This document shows, in pieces, positions 54,999 through 63,517 of a stretch of DNA of 64,000 nucleotides. The first letter of the stretch is position 1; each line of letters starts with the position of its first letter. The notes beneath the pieces are model-generated. The model saw nothing but the letters and a program-made list of their open reading frames with translations, did no database searches and had not been told where the DNA came from. Origin of the DNA: Limnohabitans sp. 15K (GTDB lineage Bacteria; Pseudomonadota; Gammaproteobacteria; Burkholderiales; Burkholderiaceae_C); contig NZ_NESM01000004.1 of NCBI RefSeq assembly GCF_002778285.1, positions 124,001 through 188,000 on the forward strand, written 5' to 3'. A program made the translations under genes and the position numbers.

Positions 54999-55081
54999 CA
55001 TCTCAACACATTTTGTGTAGACCTGCGGCCCACTTGGCGCGTTGAGAGTTGGTGAATTACTTCATCCAGAACGAGGTCGAC

Positions 55082-55375
55082 ATGTCTCCAGAAGCTTCCC
55101 AAGAATACCAACGTGCCGTTGAAGAGGCCGCCAACGCTTTCATGAAAGTGATGGCTTTGCGTGGTTTCAACGTCCGTGACTACCCACAAAACTTTGTGGC
55201 TCAAATGTCGCAGCAGACCAAATTGGCTTTTGAGGCGAACCGAGCCGGTGCCCATCAAAATGCCGACAGATTGGTTTCTGAGTTGTTGCGCGCAGCCCCT
55301 GCTGCACCTCAATTGGTGAGTTCGACCAAAGTCAAAGCCATGCCGTTTCCGGCCTTGCGCCGTCGCATGGCCTGA
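55082..55375 (+). CDS. Small helical protein of unknown function
   Basis: A 97-residue protein with no signal peptide or Cys. It looks mainly helical (SPEASQEYQRAVEEAANAFMKVMALRGFNV) and is followed by a Pro/Lys-containing tail. GAGG lies nine bases before the chosen ATG; in-frame TTG and GTG codons at 55049 and 55052 are weaker alternatives. It follows the flavoprotein gene by 83 bases on the same strand. I do not recognise the family. Confidence 0.6.
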   Translation: MSPEASQEYQRAVEEAANAFMKVMALRGFNVRDYPQNFVAQMSQQTKLAFEANRAGAHQNADRLVSELLRAAPAAPQLVSSTKVKAMPFPALRRRMA

Positions 55376-55473
55376 GTGTTTTCAAAGCGCATGGGGCCCT
55401 GCTGCCCTCTTTTTTGCGCGGGTGCTTCTGGGGGGCCTAGCACCCCAACCCAAGGCGGCGCATCCCCGCCGTC

Positions 55474-57171
55474 TTAAGGGTTTTCTTCCCGAAATTCGCT
55501 TGCGTAAGGGCTTCCTTGAGCCGCACGAGCATTTTCTTGGGCGCGCAAATCAACCCGGCGAATCTTGCCCGAAATGGTTTTGGGCAGGTCGCTGAACTCG
55601 ATGCGGCGCACCAATTTGTAGCCTGAAACCCGCTCCCTCATGAACTTGAAAATTGCCCCCGCCGTGGCCGCGTTCGGCTCGTGGCCCGGGGCCAAGATCA
55701 CATAGGCCTTGGGCACCAAGCCACGCAATGGATCTGGCGCAGGCACCACCGCCGCCTCGGCCACAGCCGGGTGTTCGATCAGCGCACTCTCCAGCTCGAA
55801 GGGGCTGATGCGGTAGCCCGAGGACTTGAACACATCGTCAGCCCGTCCCACATAGGTGATGAAACCCTGCTCGTCGCGTTGGCCCACGTCACCTGTATGG
55901 TAATGGCCATCCCGCATGGCCTCGGCGGTTTTGTCCGCGTCGTCGGCATAGCCGTTCATCAACGCGGTGGGGCGGTGCGCCAGGTCGATGCAAATCTCGC
56001 CTTCGTCGGCAGGTTCGCCATCGGCGTTCAGCAGCACCATCCGGTATCCGGGCAAAGGCCGCCCCATTGAGCCCGCCTTGAGCGTCGCACCCGGTGGGTT
56101 GCCAATCTGGGCCGTGGTCTCGGTCTGGCCATAACCGTCGCGGATGGTGATGTTCCAGGCCGCGCGCACCTGATCGATCACCTCAGGATTGAGCGGCTCC
56201 CCCGCCGAAATCAGCTCGCGCAACTGCACGGGCCAAGCCTTCAGGTCCTCTTGAATCAGCATGCGCCACACCGTGGGCGGTGCGCACAGGGTGTTGACCC
56301 GGTGCTGCACCAAGGTGCCCAAAATGTCCGGCCCATTGAAGCGTGCATAGTTGTAAATGAACACGCAGGCCTGTGCATTGAGCGGCGCAAAAAAGCAACT
56401 CCAAGCGTGCTTGGCCCAGCCCGGTGAGCTGATGGTCCAGTGCACATCGCCTTTTTGCAGGCCCAACCAATACAAGGTGGACAAATGCCCCACCGGGTAA
56501 CTTTGCTGGGTGTGTTGCACCAGTTTGGGTTTGGCCGTGGTGCCCGAGGTGAAGTACTCGAGCAGAGGATCGGTCACTTGGGTCGGCTCGGGCTGGGTGA
56601 AGGCGGTGCTGGTTTGGTGCGACTGCGCGTAATCTTGCCAACCCGCAGGCAAAGCTGCGCCGCCTGACACGCTCACCAAAGTCAGCCCTTTCGTCACGGC
56701 GCCGGGCAAATCCAGCACCTTGGCCATGCCTCCCGCGTTGGTGATGATGCACTTGACCCGCCCACGTTCCAAGCGGTCTTGCAAATCATCGCCCGACAGC
56801 AGGGTGGTGGCGGGAATCAGCACCACGCCCAGCTTGATCGCGGCCAGCATGGTCTCCCACAAGGGCACTTCGTTGCCCATCATCAGCAAAATCCGGTCAC
56901 CCTTGCGCGCACCCAGTGCCACCAACCAGTTGGCCACTTGGTTGGAGCGCTGCGACAGCTCGGCATAACTCAGGCGAAACTGCTCGCCCGATGCCTCCAC
57001 GATGTGCAGAGCCGGGGCGGGGTTGTCCCGCGCGATGCTGTCAAAGTAATCTAACCCCCAATTGAAATGTGTCAACTCAGGCCAGCGAAACGCCGCCACT
57101 GCGGCTTCGTAGTCGGTGCGGTGGGCCAGCAAAGCATCGCGGCTGGCCAAAAATTGTGCAAGTTCGCTCAT
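55474..57171 (-). CDS. Acyl-CoA synthetase (medium-chain ACS/AMP-binding)
   Basis: A 565-residue adenylate-forming ligase. The P-loop is YFTSGTTAKPKLVQH, adenylate motif RDGYGQTETTAQIG, and hinge YHTGDVGQRDEQGFITYVGRADD. The C-terminal Lys lies in KTISGKIRRVDLR. The order resembles acetoacetyl-/medium-chain (ACSM-like) synthetases. The ATG at 57171 has GAGGAG five bases upstream; the longer frame up to 57294 is not used. It is the only gene in this minus-strand stretch besides ffs. Confidence 0.9.
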   Translation of the reverse strand: MSELAQFLASRDALLAHRTDYEAAVAAFRWPELTHFNWGLDYFDSIARDNPAPALHIVEASGEQFRLSYAELSQRSNQVANWLVALGARKGDRILLMMGNEVPLWETMLAAIKLGVVLIPATTLLSGDDLQDRLERGRVKCIITNAGGMAKVLDLPGAVTKGLTLVSVSGGAALPAGWQDYAQSHQTSTAFTQPEPTQVTDPLLEYFTSGTTAKPKLVQHTQQSYPVGHLSTLYWLGLQKGDVHWTISSPGWAKHAWSCFFAPLNAQACVFIYNYARFNGPDILGTLVQHRVNTLCAPPTVWRMLIQEDLKAWPVQLRELISAGEPLNPEVIDQVRAAWNITIRDGYGQTETTAQIGNPPGATLKAGSMGRPLPGYRMVLLNADGEPADEGEICIDLAHRPTALMNGYADDADKTAEAMRDGHYHTGDVGQRDEQGFITYVGRADDVFKSSGYRISPFELESALIEHPAVAEAAVVPAPDPLRGLVPKAYVILAPGHEPNAATAGAIFKFMRERVSGYKLVRRIEFSDLPKTISGKIRRVDLRAQENARAAQGSPYASEFREENP

Positions 57172-57527
57172 GGGCTCCTCGGCAGGTGTCAGGGGCAGTG
57201 CTGTATCGTTAAAACAGTTTAGCGCCTGCACAAGGGCTTGTGCATGAGGACTTGCCTGGGTAGATAAAGGGCAATCGGGTGCCACGGAAGCCACAGACTC
57301 GACACGTTAACCCGCCTTATTTAAAGCGCGCCACGCGACGCCGAGTAGGGGGCCAGGCTTGGTGATGGTTTAGACCTCGCTCAATGACCGGCCCAGCTGT
57401 TGACAAGACAATCGGTCTTGCCAAATAGTTGATGGATTGTGGAGATGGGGTGCTCAAGAAGCAGGGACACCGACGGAAGCCAGGTCTTTTGGCCAACTTG
57501 CTTGGCCCAATCGCGCAACTGCTCAAA
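57172..57527. other. Gene-free stretch between ffs and the acyl-CoA synthetase
   Basis: About 355 bases with only short unconvincing frames. It must hold the promoter of the acyl-CoA synthetase gene and the end of the ffs transcript. No repeat or RNA structure other than the ffs T-run was noticed. Confidence 0.5.
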
Positions 57528-57628
57528 AAAGGTGACGAGCCTTGACCCCGGCACTGGATTCACAGTTAGGGCTGCTTGGTTCCCCACCTGACCCGGTTGG
57601 CCGCTTCACCATGCGGGAAGGCCCGTCA
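57528..57628 (-). ncRNA. ffs: Signal recognition particle RNA (4.5S RNA)
   Basis: In the minus direction the core reads GGTCAGGTGGGGAACCAAGC followed by AGCCCTAAC, aligning with the SRP RNA core GGTCAGGTCCGGAAGGAAGCAGCC. The two pairs closing the GGAA loop are GG/CC here and CC/GG in the usual form, a compensatory change that keeps the helix. The ends pair: GACGGGCCTT (57627-57618) with AAGGCTCGTC (57543-57534), ten pairs including one G-U. A run of six T follows at 57525-57530. The RNA of about 95 bases would bind Ffh and target membrane proteins. It is divergent from dnaX, a known neighbour of this RNA. Confidence 0.92.
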
Positions 57629-57634
57629 TCGACG

Positions 57635-57640
57635 ATTGTA
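57635..57640 (-). promoter_or_regulatory. -10 box of ffs
   Basis: TACAAT in the minus direction lies seven bases before the first paired base of the SRP RNA, where a -10 box is expected. The -35 region is weak (GCAAAA at 17 bases). Confidence 0.6.
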
Positions 57641-57825
57641 GGCGAGCTTGCCCAGCCTTTTGCTTTCAAGTTTGATTTTTACTGAGCCTGTGTGCATCTC
57701 CTTATGGCCAACAAACCATGGGCCTCATCCGTGATTTTTGGCCAAGCCGGCTGACCAGCTGGTCCTAAGAGGATGTGCAGGATGGTGCGCAGATGAGGCC
57801 GCTCCAGCCCGATAGAATCAAGGCC

Positions 57826-59754
57826 ATGTCTTACCTTGTCCTCGCGCGCAAATACCGCCCCCGCAATTTCACCGAAATGGTGGGGCAGGAGCATGTGGTT
57901 CAGGCTTTGACCAATGCCTTGGTGCAGCAACGCTTGCACCACGCCTATTTGTTCACCGGGACACGGGGTGTGGGCAAGACCACGGTCTCGCGCATTTTGG
58001 CCAAGTCGCTCAACTGCCAGGCCGCAGACGGGCAGGGCGGCATCACCGCCGAGCCGTGTGGCGTGTGCCAGGCTTGCCGGGACATTGATTCTGGGCGCTT
58101 TGTCGACTACACCGAACTCGATGCCGCCTCTAACCGGGGTGTGGACGAGGTGCAAAGCCTGCTGGAGCAAGCGGTTTACAAACCGGTACAAGGACGCTTC
58201 AAGGTCTTCATGATCGACGAGGTGCACATGTTGACCAACACCGCCTTCAACGCGATGTTGAAGACCCTCGAAGAACCCCCCGAGTATTTGAAGTTTGTGC
58301 TGGCCACGACCGACCCGCAAAAGGTGCCGGTGACGGTGTTATCACGTTGCCTGCAATTCAATCTGCGGCCCATGGCACCTGAGACGGTGTTTGAACACCT
58401 GACCCAGGTGATGGCTGCTGAGCAGTTGAGCGCAGAGCCTTTGGCCTTGCGCCTGCTGGCCCGCGCCGCCCGTGGCTCCATGCGCGACGCCCTGAGCTTG
58501 ACCGACCAAGCGATCGCCTTTGGCAACGGCCAGGTGCAAGAAGCCGGTGTGCGCCAGATGCTGGGCAGCGTGGACCGCAGCCATGTCATGAACATGATCA
58601 GCGCCCTGACCGAGGGCGACGGCGCATCGGTGGTGAACCAGGTCGAGGCCCTGCGCTTGCAAGGCGTTTCTGCAGCAGCCACCTTGGAAGACATGGCCCT
58701 GTTGCTGCAGCGCATGGCCGTGATGCAGATGGTGCCCAGCATGGCGCAAGACGGTGACGATCCGGACACCCAGGGCTTGGCCGCTTTGGCCCAAGCCATG
58801 TCGGCCGAGGAAACCCAACTGCTTTACAGCCTGTGTCTGCACGGCCGCACCGAGCTGGGCTTGGCACCGGACGAGTACGCGGCCTTGACCATGGTGCTCT
58901 TGCGCTTGCTGGCCTTCAAGCCCCAAGCTGGATCGGTGGAAAAAAAAAGCCCGCTGATCAGCCCTAAAGCCAGTCCTCAAGCCAAACCTCAGGCCGCTGC
59001 TGAACCCACTCAAGCCATAGGCCCAGCCGTTCACGCCCCATCGATGGCCGCTGTCGCGCCCGTCGTTGCGCCTCGGCCGCCCGTGGTGGCACCTGCCCCA
59101 CCTGCTGAGGTCGCAGCCAACCCGCAGCCCCAGCCAGCCATCATCCACACGCAAGCCGAGCCTACCCCCTCTGAGCCCCCTCCTTGGGAAGACTGGCCTG
59201 ACACGACCGACTACGCCGATGTCCCGGCCATCCACACGCCTGTGGAACTCGCCGCTGTGCCCGAGCATCGTCAAGCAGCCCCCGCTTTACGGTCTTTGCC
59301 AGTGCGTGAGGCCACCTCAGGGCGCGCCGATGTGCCTGTCCAGTCCGCACCGCCGGCTGTGCAGGCCACGCCTGAAGGCGATGTCTGGCTGGGCGTGGTT
59401 CAAGGCTTGTTGGACCAGGAAACCATCACCGCGCTGGTACGCGAGCTGGCTTTGCAGTCGCAATTGATGGGCCGTGAAGGTGAGCAGTGGCAACTGCGCG
59501 TGGAGCGAGAGACCCTCAACCACACTGCCAGCCGTGATCGCTTGCAAGCCGCTTTGCAGGCTGCAGGCCATGGCGAAGTGACACTGCACATCGAGATCGG
59601 CCCGGTGACCGACAGCCCCGCCAAGCGTTTGGCGGTCAAGGCCGCCGAAAAAATGCTGGCCGCACAAGACATGATTCAAAACGACCCATTGGTGCAAGCC
59701 ATGGTGCGCGATTTTGGGGCCAAAATCGTGCCCGGCAGTATCCAACTGATTTGA
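57826..59754 (+). CDS. dnaX: DNA polymerase III subunits gamma and tau
   Basis: A 642-residue clamp-loader subunit (tau form). The ATPase shows Walker A FTGTRGVGKTTVSRI, zinc-binding CGVCQAC, and Walker B FMIDEVHML. A Pro/Ala-rich linker follows residue 375, then the C-terminal polymerase-binding region (LLDQETITALVRELALQ). The start is the ATG before SYLVLARKYRPRNF. An A9 run at 58940-58948 probably gives the shorter gamma form. ybaB and recR follow on the same strand, the standard order. Confidence 0.96.
   Translation: MSYLVLARKYRPRNFTEMVGQEHVVQALTNALVQQRLHHAYLFTGTRGVGKTTVSRILAKSLNCQAADGQGGITAEPCGVCQACRDIDSGRFVDYTELDAASNRGVDEVQSLLEQAVYKPVQGRFKVFMIDEVHMLTNTAFNAMLKTLEEPPEYLKFVLATTDPQKVPVTVLSRCLQFNLRPMAPETVFEHLTQVMAAEQLSAEPLALRLLARAARGSMRDALSLTDQAIAFGNGQVQEAGVRQMLGSVDRSHVMNMISALTEGDGASVVNQVEALRLQGVSAAATLEDMALLLQRMAVMQMVPSMAQDGDDPDTQGLAALAQAMSAEETQLLYSLCLHGRTELGLAPDEYAALTMVLLRLLAFKPQAGSVEKKSPLISPKASPQAKPQAAAEPTQAIGPAVHAPSMAAVAPVVAPRPPVVAPAPPAEVAANPQPQPAIIHTQAEPTPSEPPPWEDWPDTTDYADVPAIHTPVELAAVPEHRQAAPALRSLPVREATSGRADVPVQSAPPAVQATPEGDVWLGVVQGLLDQETITALVRELALQSQLMGREGEQWQLRVERETLNHTASRDRLQAALQAAGHGEVTLHIEIGPVTDSPAKRLAVKAAEKMLAAQDMIQNDPLVQAMVRDFGAKIVPGSIQLI
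58940..58967 (+). other. dnaX slippage site producing gamma
   Basis: Nine consecutive A residues sit in codons 372-375 (GAA AAA AAA AGC). A -1 shift reads Lys-Pro-Ala-Asp-Gln-Pro and stops at TAA 58965-58967. A +1 shift reads Ala-Arg and stops at a TGA near 58955. Both frames stop within seven codons just after clamp-loader domain III. In Thermus dnaX an A9 run works by transcriptional slippage. Confidence 0.8.
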
Positions 59755-59792
59755 TTTTCAAACCCACTTTTCACCCTCTTTAAGGAAACACC

Positions 59793-60116
59793 ATGTTCAA
59801 CAAAGGACAACTTGCGGGCCTCATGAAGCAAGCGCAGGCCATGCAAGACAACCTGAAAAAAGCCCAAGACGAACTGGCGTTCGTTGAGGTGGAAGGCCAA
59901 TCGGGCTCGGGCATGGTCAAGGTCTTGATGACCTGTAAGCACAGCGTGCGCCGTGTGACCATTGACCCCAGCTTGCTGGCCGATGACAAAGACATGCTGG
60001 AAGACTTGGTGGCCGCCGCTTTCAACGATGCTGTGCGAATGGCCGAAGAGGTGTCGCAACAAAAAATGGGCAAGCTCACCGCTGGTTTGCCACCGGGCAT
60101 GAAGTTGCCGTTCTGA
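59793..60116 (+). CDS. ybaB: YbaB/EbfC nucleoid-associated protein
   Basis: A 107-residue DNA-binding protein of the YbaB/EbfC family. It starts [28 protein letters not shown] and ends [16 protein letters not shown], as usual. It forms dimers that bind DNA. AAGGAAAC precedes the ATG. It lies between dnaX and recR, the conserved order, with recR starting 10 bases after its stop. Confidence 0.96.
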   Translation: MFNKGQLAGLMKQAQAMQDNLKKAQDELAFVEVEGQSGSGMVKVLMTCKHSVRRVTIDPSLLADDKDMLEDLVAAAFNDAVRMAEEVSQQKMGKLTAGLPPGMKLPF

Positions 60117-60126
60117 TCGTCTGAAC

Positions 60127-60717
60127 ATGGCCGATACCCACGCCCTTGCCACTTTGGTCCAGGCCCTCAAGGGCCTGCCGGGGGTGGGCATCAAGTCGGC
60201 CCAGCGCATGGCCTTTCAGTTGTTGCAAAACGACCGGGCCACAGCACGTCAATTGGCCGCAGCTTTGGACAACGCGGTCCAAAAAATCAGGCACTGTGCG
60301 TGTTGCCACACCTTCACCGAAGCCGAGTTGTGCGACACCTGTCTGGACGCCACCCGAGACCGTACGGTGTTGTGCGTGATTGAAACCCCCGCCGACCAAT
60401 CGGCCATCGAGCGAACGGGCACTTACCGCGGTTTGTACTTTGTGCTCATGGGCAAGCTCAGCCCCTTGGACGGTATTGGCCCGCACGACATTGGCTTGGC
60501 CAAGCTCAAGCAAAGGGTGGGGGACGGGGTGCTGACGGAAGTGATTTTGGCGACCAACTTCACAGCCGAAGGCGAAGCCACCGCCCATGTGATCTCGGAG
60601 ATGATCCGGCAACAGGGCTTGCGCGTGACCCGCTTGGCCCGAGGCGTGCCTGCGGGCAGCGAGCTGGAATACGTGGATCTGGGCACCATTGCCCACGCGC
60701 TGGTCGATCGCCGCTGA
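60127..60717 (+). CDS. recR: Recombination protein RecR
   Basis: A 196-residue recombination-mediator protein that works with RecF and RecO to load RecA. The helix-hairpin-helix is [17 protein letters not shown], the zinc finger C-x2-C...C-x2-C is [14 protein letters not shown], and the TOPRIM part includes [26 protein letters not shown]. Length and motifs are normal. Confidence 0.96.
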   Translation: MADTHALATLVQALKGLPGVGIKSAQRMAFQLLQNDRATARQLAAALDNAVQKIRHCACCHTFTEAELCDTCLDATRDRTVLCVIETPADQSAIERTGTYRGLYFVLMGKLSPLDGIGPHDIGLAKLKQRVGDGVLTEVILATNFTAEGEATAHVISEMIRQQGLRVTRLARGVPAGSELEYVDLGTIAHALVDRR

Positions 60718-60761
60718 TGGGTGACTGCGCCAGTCCATGCAATCCATTACGTGAAAACCCG

Positions 60762-60779
60762 ATCGGGATCAATCCCGAT
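60762..60779. promoter_or_regulatory. Near-perfect 18-bp palindrome between recR and the binding-protein gene
   Basis: ATCGGGATCAATCCCGAT is an 8-2-8 inverted repeat. No T-run follows, so an operator for the downstream binding-protein gene is more likely than a terminator. The gene start is 72 bases away. Confidence 0.5.
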
Positions 60780-60850
60780 GCGCAAAGCTGCGATTCTTCA
60801 TATGCTGATGGACTCGAATTTTCGAGGGTTGGGATCATGAGGAGCAGCGG

Positions 60851-61897
60851 GTGTCTGATGGGCGTGGAAGGCGGCGTGCCTTTTTACTTTCGGCAGTGGG
60901 TGCATGGGCTGCGTCTCGTGCAGTGCTGGCTGCGCCTGAGCCTGTGCGCACTGAGTCCAAGGTCATGCACCGTGTCAGCATCGCTTTGGCTGCGCCGCAC
61001 AGCCTGCAACATTTGCCCCTGACATTGGCCGACCGCCTGGGTTATTTCGGGCAATCGGGCGTTGCGGTGGAGTGGTTGCCGCATGAGTCTGGCGCCAAGG
61101 CTTTGGCCAATGCTTTGCAGGGACAAGCCCATGTGGTGGCCGGCGCTTTTGAACACCTTTTCGGCTTGCATCAAAAGGGTTTGAGTTACCAGGCATTTGT
61201 GCAGATGGGCCGAACCCCTCAGCTCAGCTTGGGCGTCGCGACGCGACTGGATGTGCGTTCGGTGATGGCCCTCAAAGGAGCCCGTGTGGGGGTCAGCTCT
61301 TTGCAATCGAGCACCCATTTCATGGCGTGTCATTGGCTGATGCAAAACGGCCTGTTGCCTGAGGATGTGGTCTTTGTGGAGGTGGGTTCCTCAGCAGGCG
61401 CCGTCGATGCTTTGCGCGCCGGTGCCATCGATGCCTTGTGCAACCCCGACCCGATCATGTATGGACTAGAGCAGCGCAATGAGATTCGCATCATTGGCGA
61501 GGCGCGCACGTTGGTCGCCTCGCGAAAACTGATGGGCGGCCCTGTTCCTGGCGCTTCTTTGTGGGCCCGCTCAGACTTTTTGCAAAAGCAGCCTGAGCTG
61601 ACGCAGGCTTTGAGCGATGCCGTCGTCCATGCCCTCAAATGGTTACAAACGGCAGGCTTGACCGACATCTTGAAGACGGTGCCCCCCAGTCACTGGGAGG
61701 GGGATCGGGCCATTTATTTGGGGGCATTCGAAAAGCTGCGCGAGTCCTATGGGCTCGATGGTTTGTTTGCCTCTGACGCTGTGGCCAATGCCTGGCAGGC
61801 TTACAAGCGCTTGCCCAACCGATCCGGGGGCAATCGACCGGTTTTGGCTTCGACCTACACCAACAGTTTTGCTGCGAAATCCAAAACCCGCTTTTGA
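60851..61897 (+). CDS. Tat-exported ABC substrate-binding protein (NMT1/SsuA-like)
   Basis: A 348-residue binding protein of the NrtA/SsuA/TauA/THI5 family, which bind nitrate, sulfonates, taurine or pyrimidine precursors. The N-terminus has a twin-arginine-like signal (GRRRAFLLSAVGAWAASRAVLA), suggesting export by the Tat path in folded form. ADRLGYFGQSGVAVEW, GAKALANALQGQAHVV and LKGARVGVSSLQSSTHF are typical. The GTG at 60851 follows AGGAG. No permease or ATPase gene is adjacent. Confidence 0.85.
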   Translation: MSDGRGRRRAFLLSAVGAWAASRAVLAAPEPVRTESKVMHRVSIALAAPHSLQHLPLTLADRLGYFGQSGVAVEWLPHESGAKALANALQGQAHVVAGAFEHLFGLHQKGLSYQAFVQMGRTPQLSLGVATRLDVRSVMALKGARVGVSSLQSSTHFMACHWLMQNGLLPEDVVFVEVGSSAGAVDALRAGAIDALCNPDPIMYGLEQRNEIRIIGEARTLVASRKLMGGPVPGASLWARSDFLQKQPELTQALSDAVVHALKWLQTAGLTDILKTVPPSHWEGDRAIYLGAFEKLRESYGLDGLFASDAVANAWQAYKRLPNRSGGNRPVLASTYTNSFAAKSKTRF

Positions 61898-61937
61898 GCC
61901 CGGTGTTGCCAGCCAAACTGGCTTCATCGCTGGCTGT

Positions 61938-63452
61938 TCAGCGCGCTTTTTGACGCGCTGTCTTGCGCTGCGGGTTGTTGGCCTTGGGTCGGTCTGCGTT
62001 GTTGGGGGTAGGGCGTGTGACTCGCCTTGCACCCTCAGACGGCACCAGGATGGTCAGGGTTTGCCCAGTGGCCAAATGCGCGTTCACTTTCAACTTGTTC
62101 CAAGCGGCCATATTGGCTTCTGAAACGCCGTGTCTGGCTGCCAAACTGGCCAAAGAATCCCCTTTGCGCGCTTTGATCGCGATCCTTTTGAGCACCATTT
62201 CGGGCGCAAGTCCCAACTGGCCGTTGTCTGCCAGATGCTCGGTTACATCGTTGTCCAGCTGTCCTTTGCGGTGCACCAGCAGTGTTGAGCCCGCAGTGAT
62301 CATCATCCGCAGGGGAATGTCATTGACCGAACGCAGTTGTTCAACGGGCATGCCCAACTGTTGGGCCACCTCTTCAGGCTTCATGGACTTGGGTGCCTGC
62401 CAAGCTGTCCAGGTGGCCAATCGCTTGTTGGCGTGGGCTTGCAGGTTGCGCTCAAACACGGTGGCGTTGTCCCAGGGCAGCAAGATTTTTGGCGTACCGG
62501 CCGCCAAGATCACGGGACGCTTCATGGAGGGGTTGAGCGCCTTGAAGTCTTCCAAGCTGACCGCAGCCAATTTGACCGCGACCGCCACATCGATGTCGCG
62601 CTCGATGGGCACACTCTTGAAATAAGGGTGGTTCTGAATCAAGGGCAGTTGGGTGTTGAAAGCCTCCGGTTGCGCTACGATGTTCTTCACGGCTTGCAGT
62701 TTGGGCACGTAATAGCGGGTCTCGTTGGGCATGTTCAGATCGCTGTAGTTCAGCGGTTTGCCCTGTGCTTTGTTGCGGGCCAATGCCCGGCCCACGCTGC
62801 CTTCCCCCCAGTTGTAGGCGGCCAAGGCCAGATGCCAATCGCCAAACATGCCGTACAGCTTTTGCAGGTAATCCAGCGCTGCGCGGGTCGATTCCAGCAC
62901 GTCCCGGCGGTCGTCTCGGAACAGGTTTTGTTTCAAGTCGAAGAACTTGCCTGTGGCGGGCATGAACTGCCACATGCCTGCTGCCTTGGCACTGGAGACA
63001 GCCTGTGGGTTGAACGCCGATTCGATGAACGGGAGCAAAGCCAACTCTGTGGGCATGTTGCGCCGTTCAAGCTCTTCCACGACATGGAATAAATAAGGAC
63101 GCGAACGCTCCGTCATGCGCAGCATGTAATCAGGACGTCCTGAATACCATTGCTCCCGGTTGCTCACCAGTTCGTTCTCCAGGTCGGGCATGGCAAAACC
63201 GCGCCGAATCCGTTCCCAAATGTCCTTGGGGGGTGTGAGCGTCAACTGGCTACGGGGTTTGAGCCCGATAACCGACTCGTCCTTCAAACTGTCGTTTTTG
63301 TCCGCAGCGGCTTCGGATGCGGCAACCTTGGCTTGCTCGGCTGTTTTCGGCGATTGAATCTGAGCTGCCTTGGTGGGCAATTCGGTGGTGGTGCTTGGCG
63401 CTGTCGCGCAAGCGCCCAAAAAAAGCGTCAACCCTAAACAGCTGACTGCCAT
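61938..63452 (-). CDS. mltD: Membrane-bound lytic transglycosylase D
   Basis: A 504-residue lipoprotein of the MltD type. The lipoprotein signal is LTLFLGACATAP. The SLT catalytic domain contains ALLPFIESAFNPQAVS with the catalytic Glu and AAGMWQFMPATGKFF. Two LysM-like segments occur near the C-terminus (GMPVEQLRSVNDIPLRMM and KGDSLASLAARHGVSE). It cleaves peptidoglycan in the periplasm. The start is the ATG at 63452 just before the signal peptide. It is downstream of gloB on the same strand. Confidence 0.9.
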   Translation of the reverse strand: MAVSCLGLTLFLGACATAPSTTTELPTKAAQIQSPKTAEQAKVAASEAAADKNDSLKDESVIGLKPRSQLTLTPPKDIWERIRRGFAMPDLENELVSNREQWYSGRPDYMLRMTERSRPYLFHVVEELERRNMPTELALLPFIESAFNPQAVSSAKAAGMWQFMPATGKFFDLKQNLFRDDRRDVLESTRAALDYLQKLYGMFGDWHLALAAYNWGEGSVGRALARNKAQGKPLNYSDLNMPNETRYYVPKLQAVKNIVAQPEAFNTQLPLIQNHPYFKSVPIERDIDVAVAVKLAAVSLEDFKALNPSMKRPVILAAGTPKILLPWDNATVFERNLQAHANKRLATWTAWQAPKSMKPEEVAQQLGMPVEQLRSVNDIPLRMMITAGSTLLVHRKGQLDNDVTEHLADNGQLGLAPEMVLKRIAIKARKGDSLASLAARHGVSEANMAAWNKLKVNAHLATGQTLTILVPSEGARRVTRPTPNNADRPKANNPQRKTARQKAR

Positions 63453-63517
63453 AAACCGCCGTCCAGCGGCTGGGCGTGATGGCCATGAAAAATCGATGCA
63501 GTGGCCCCAAGCGGTTT

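Noticed and set aside
57317..57587. Two short minus-strand frames of 68-69 codons
   Set aside because: They overlap the SRP RNA or its downstream flank and show no codon bias or ribosome binding site; the RNA explains the conserved part.
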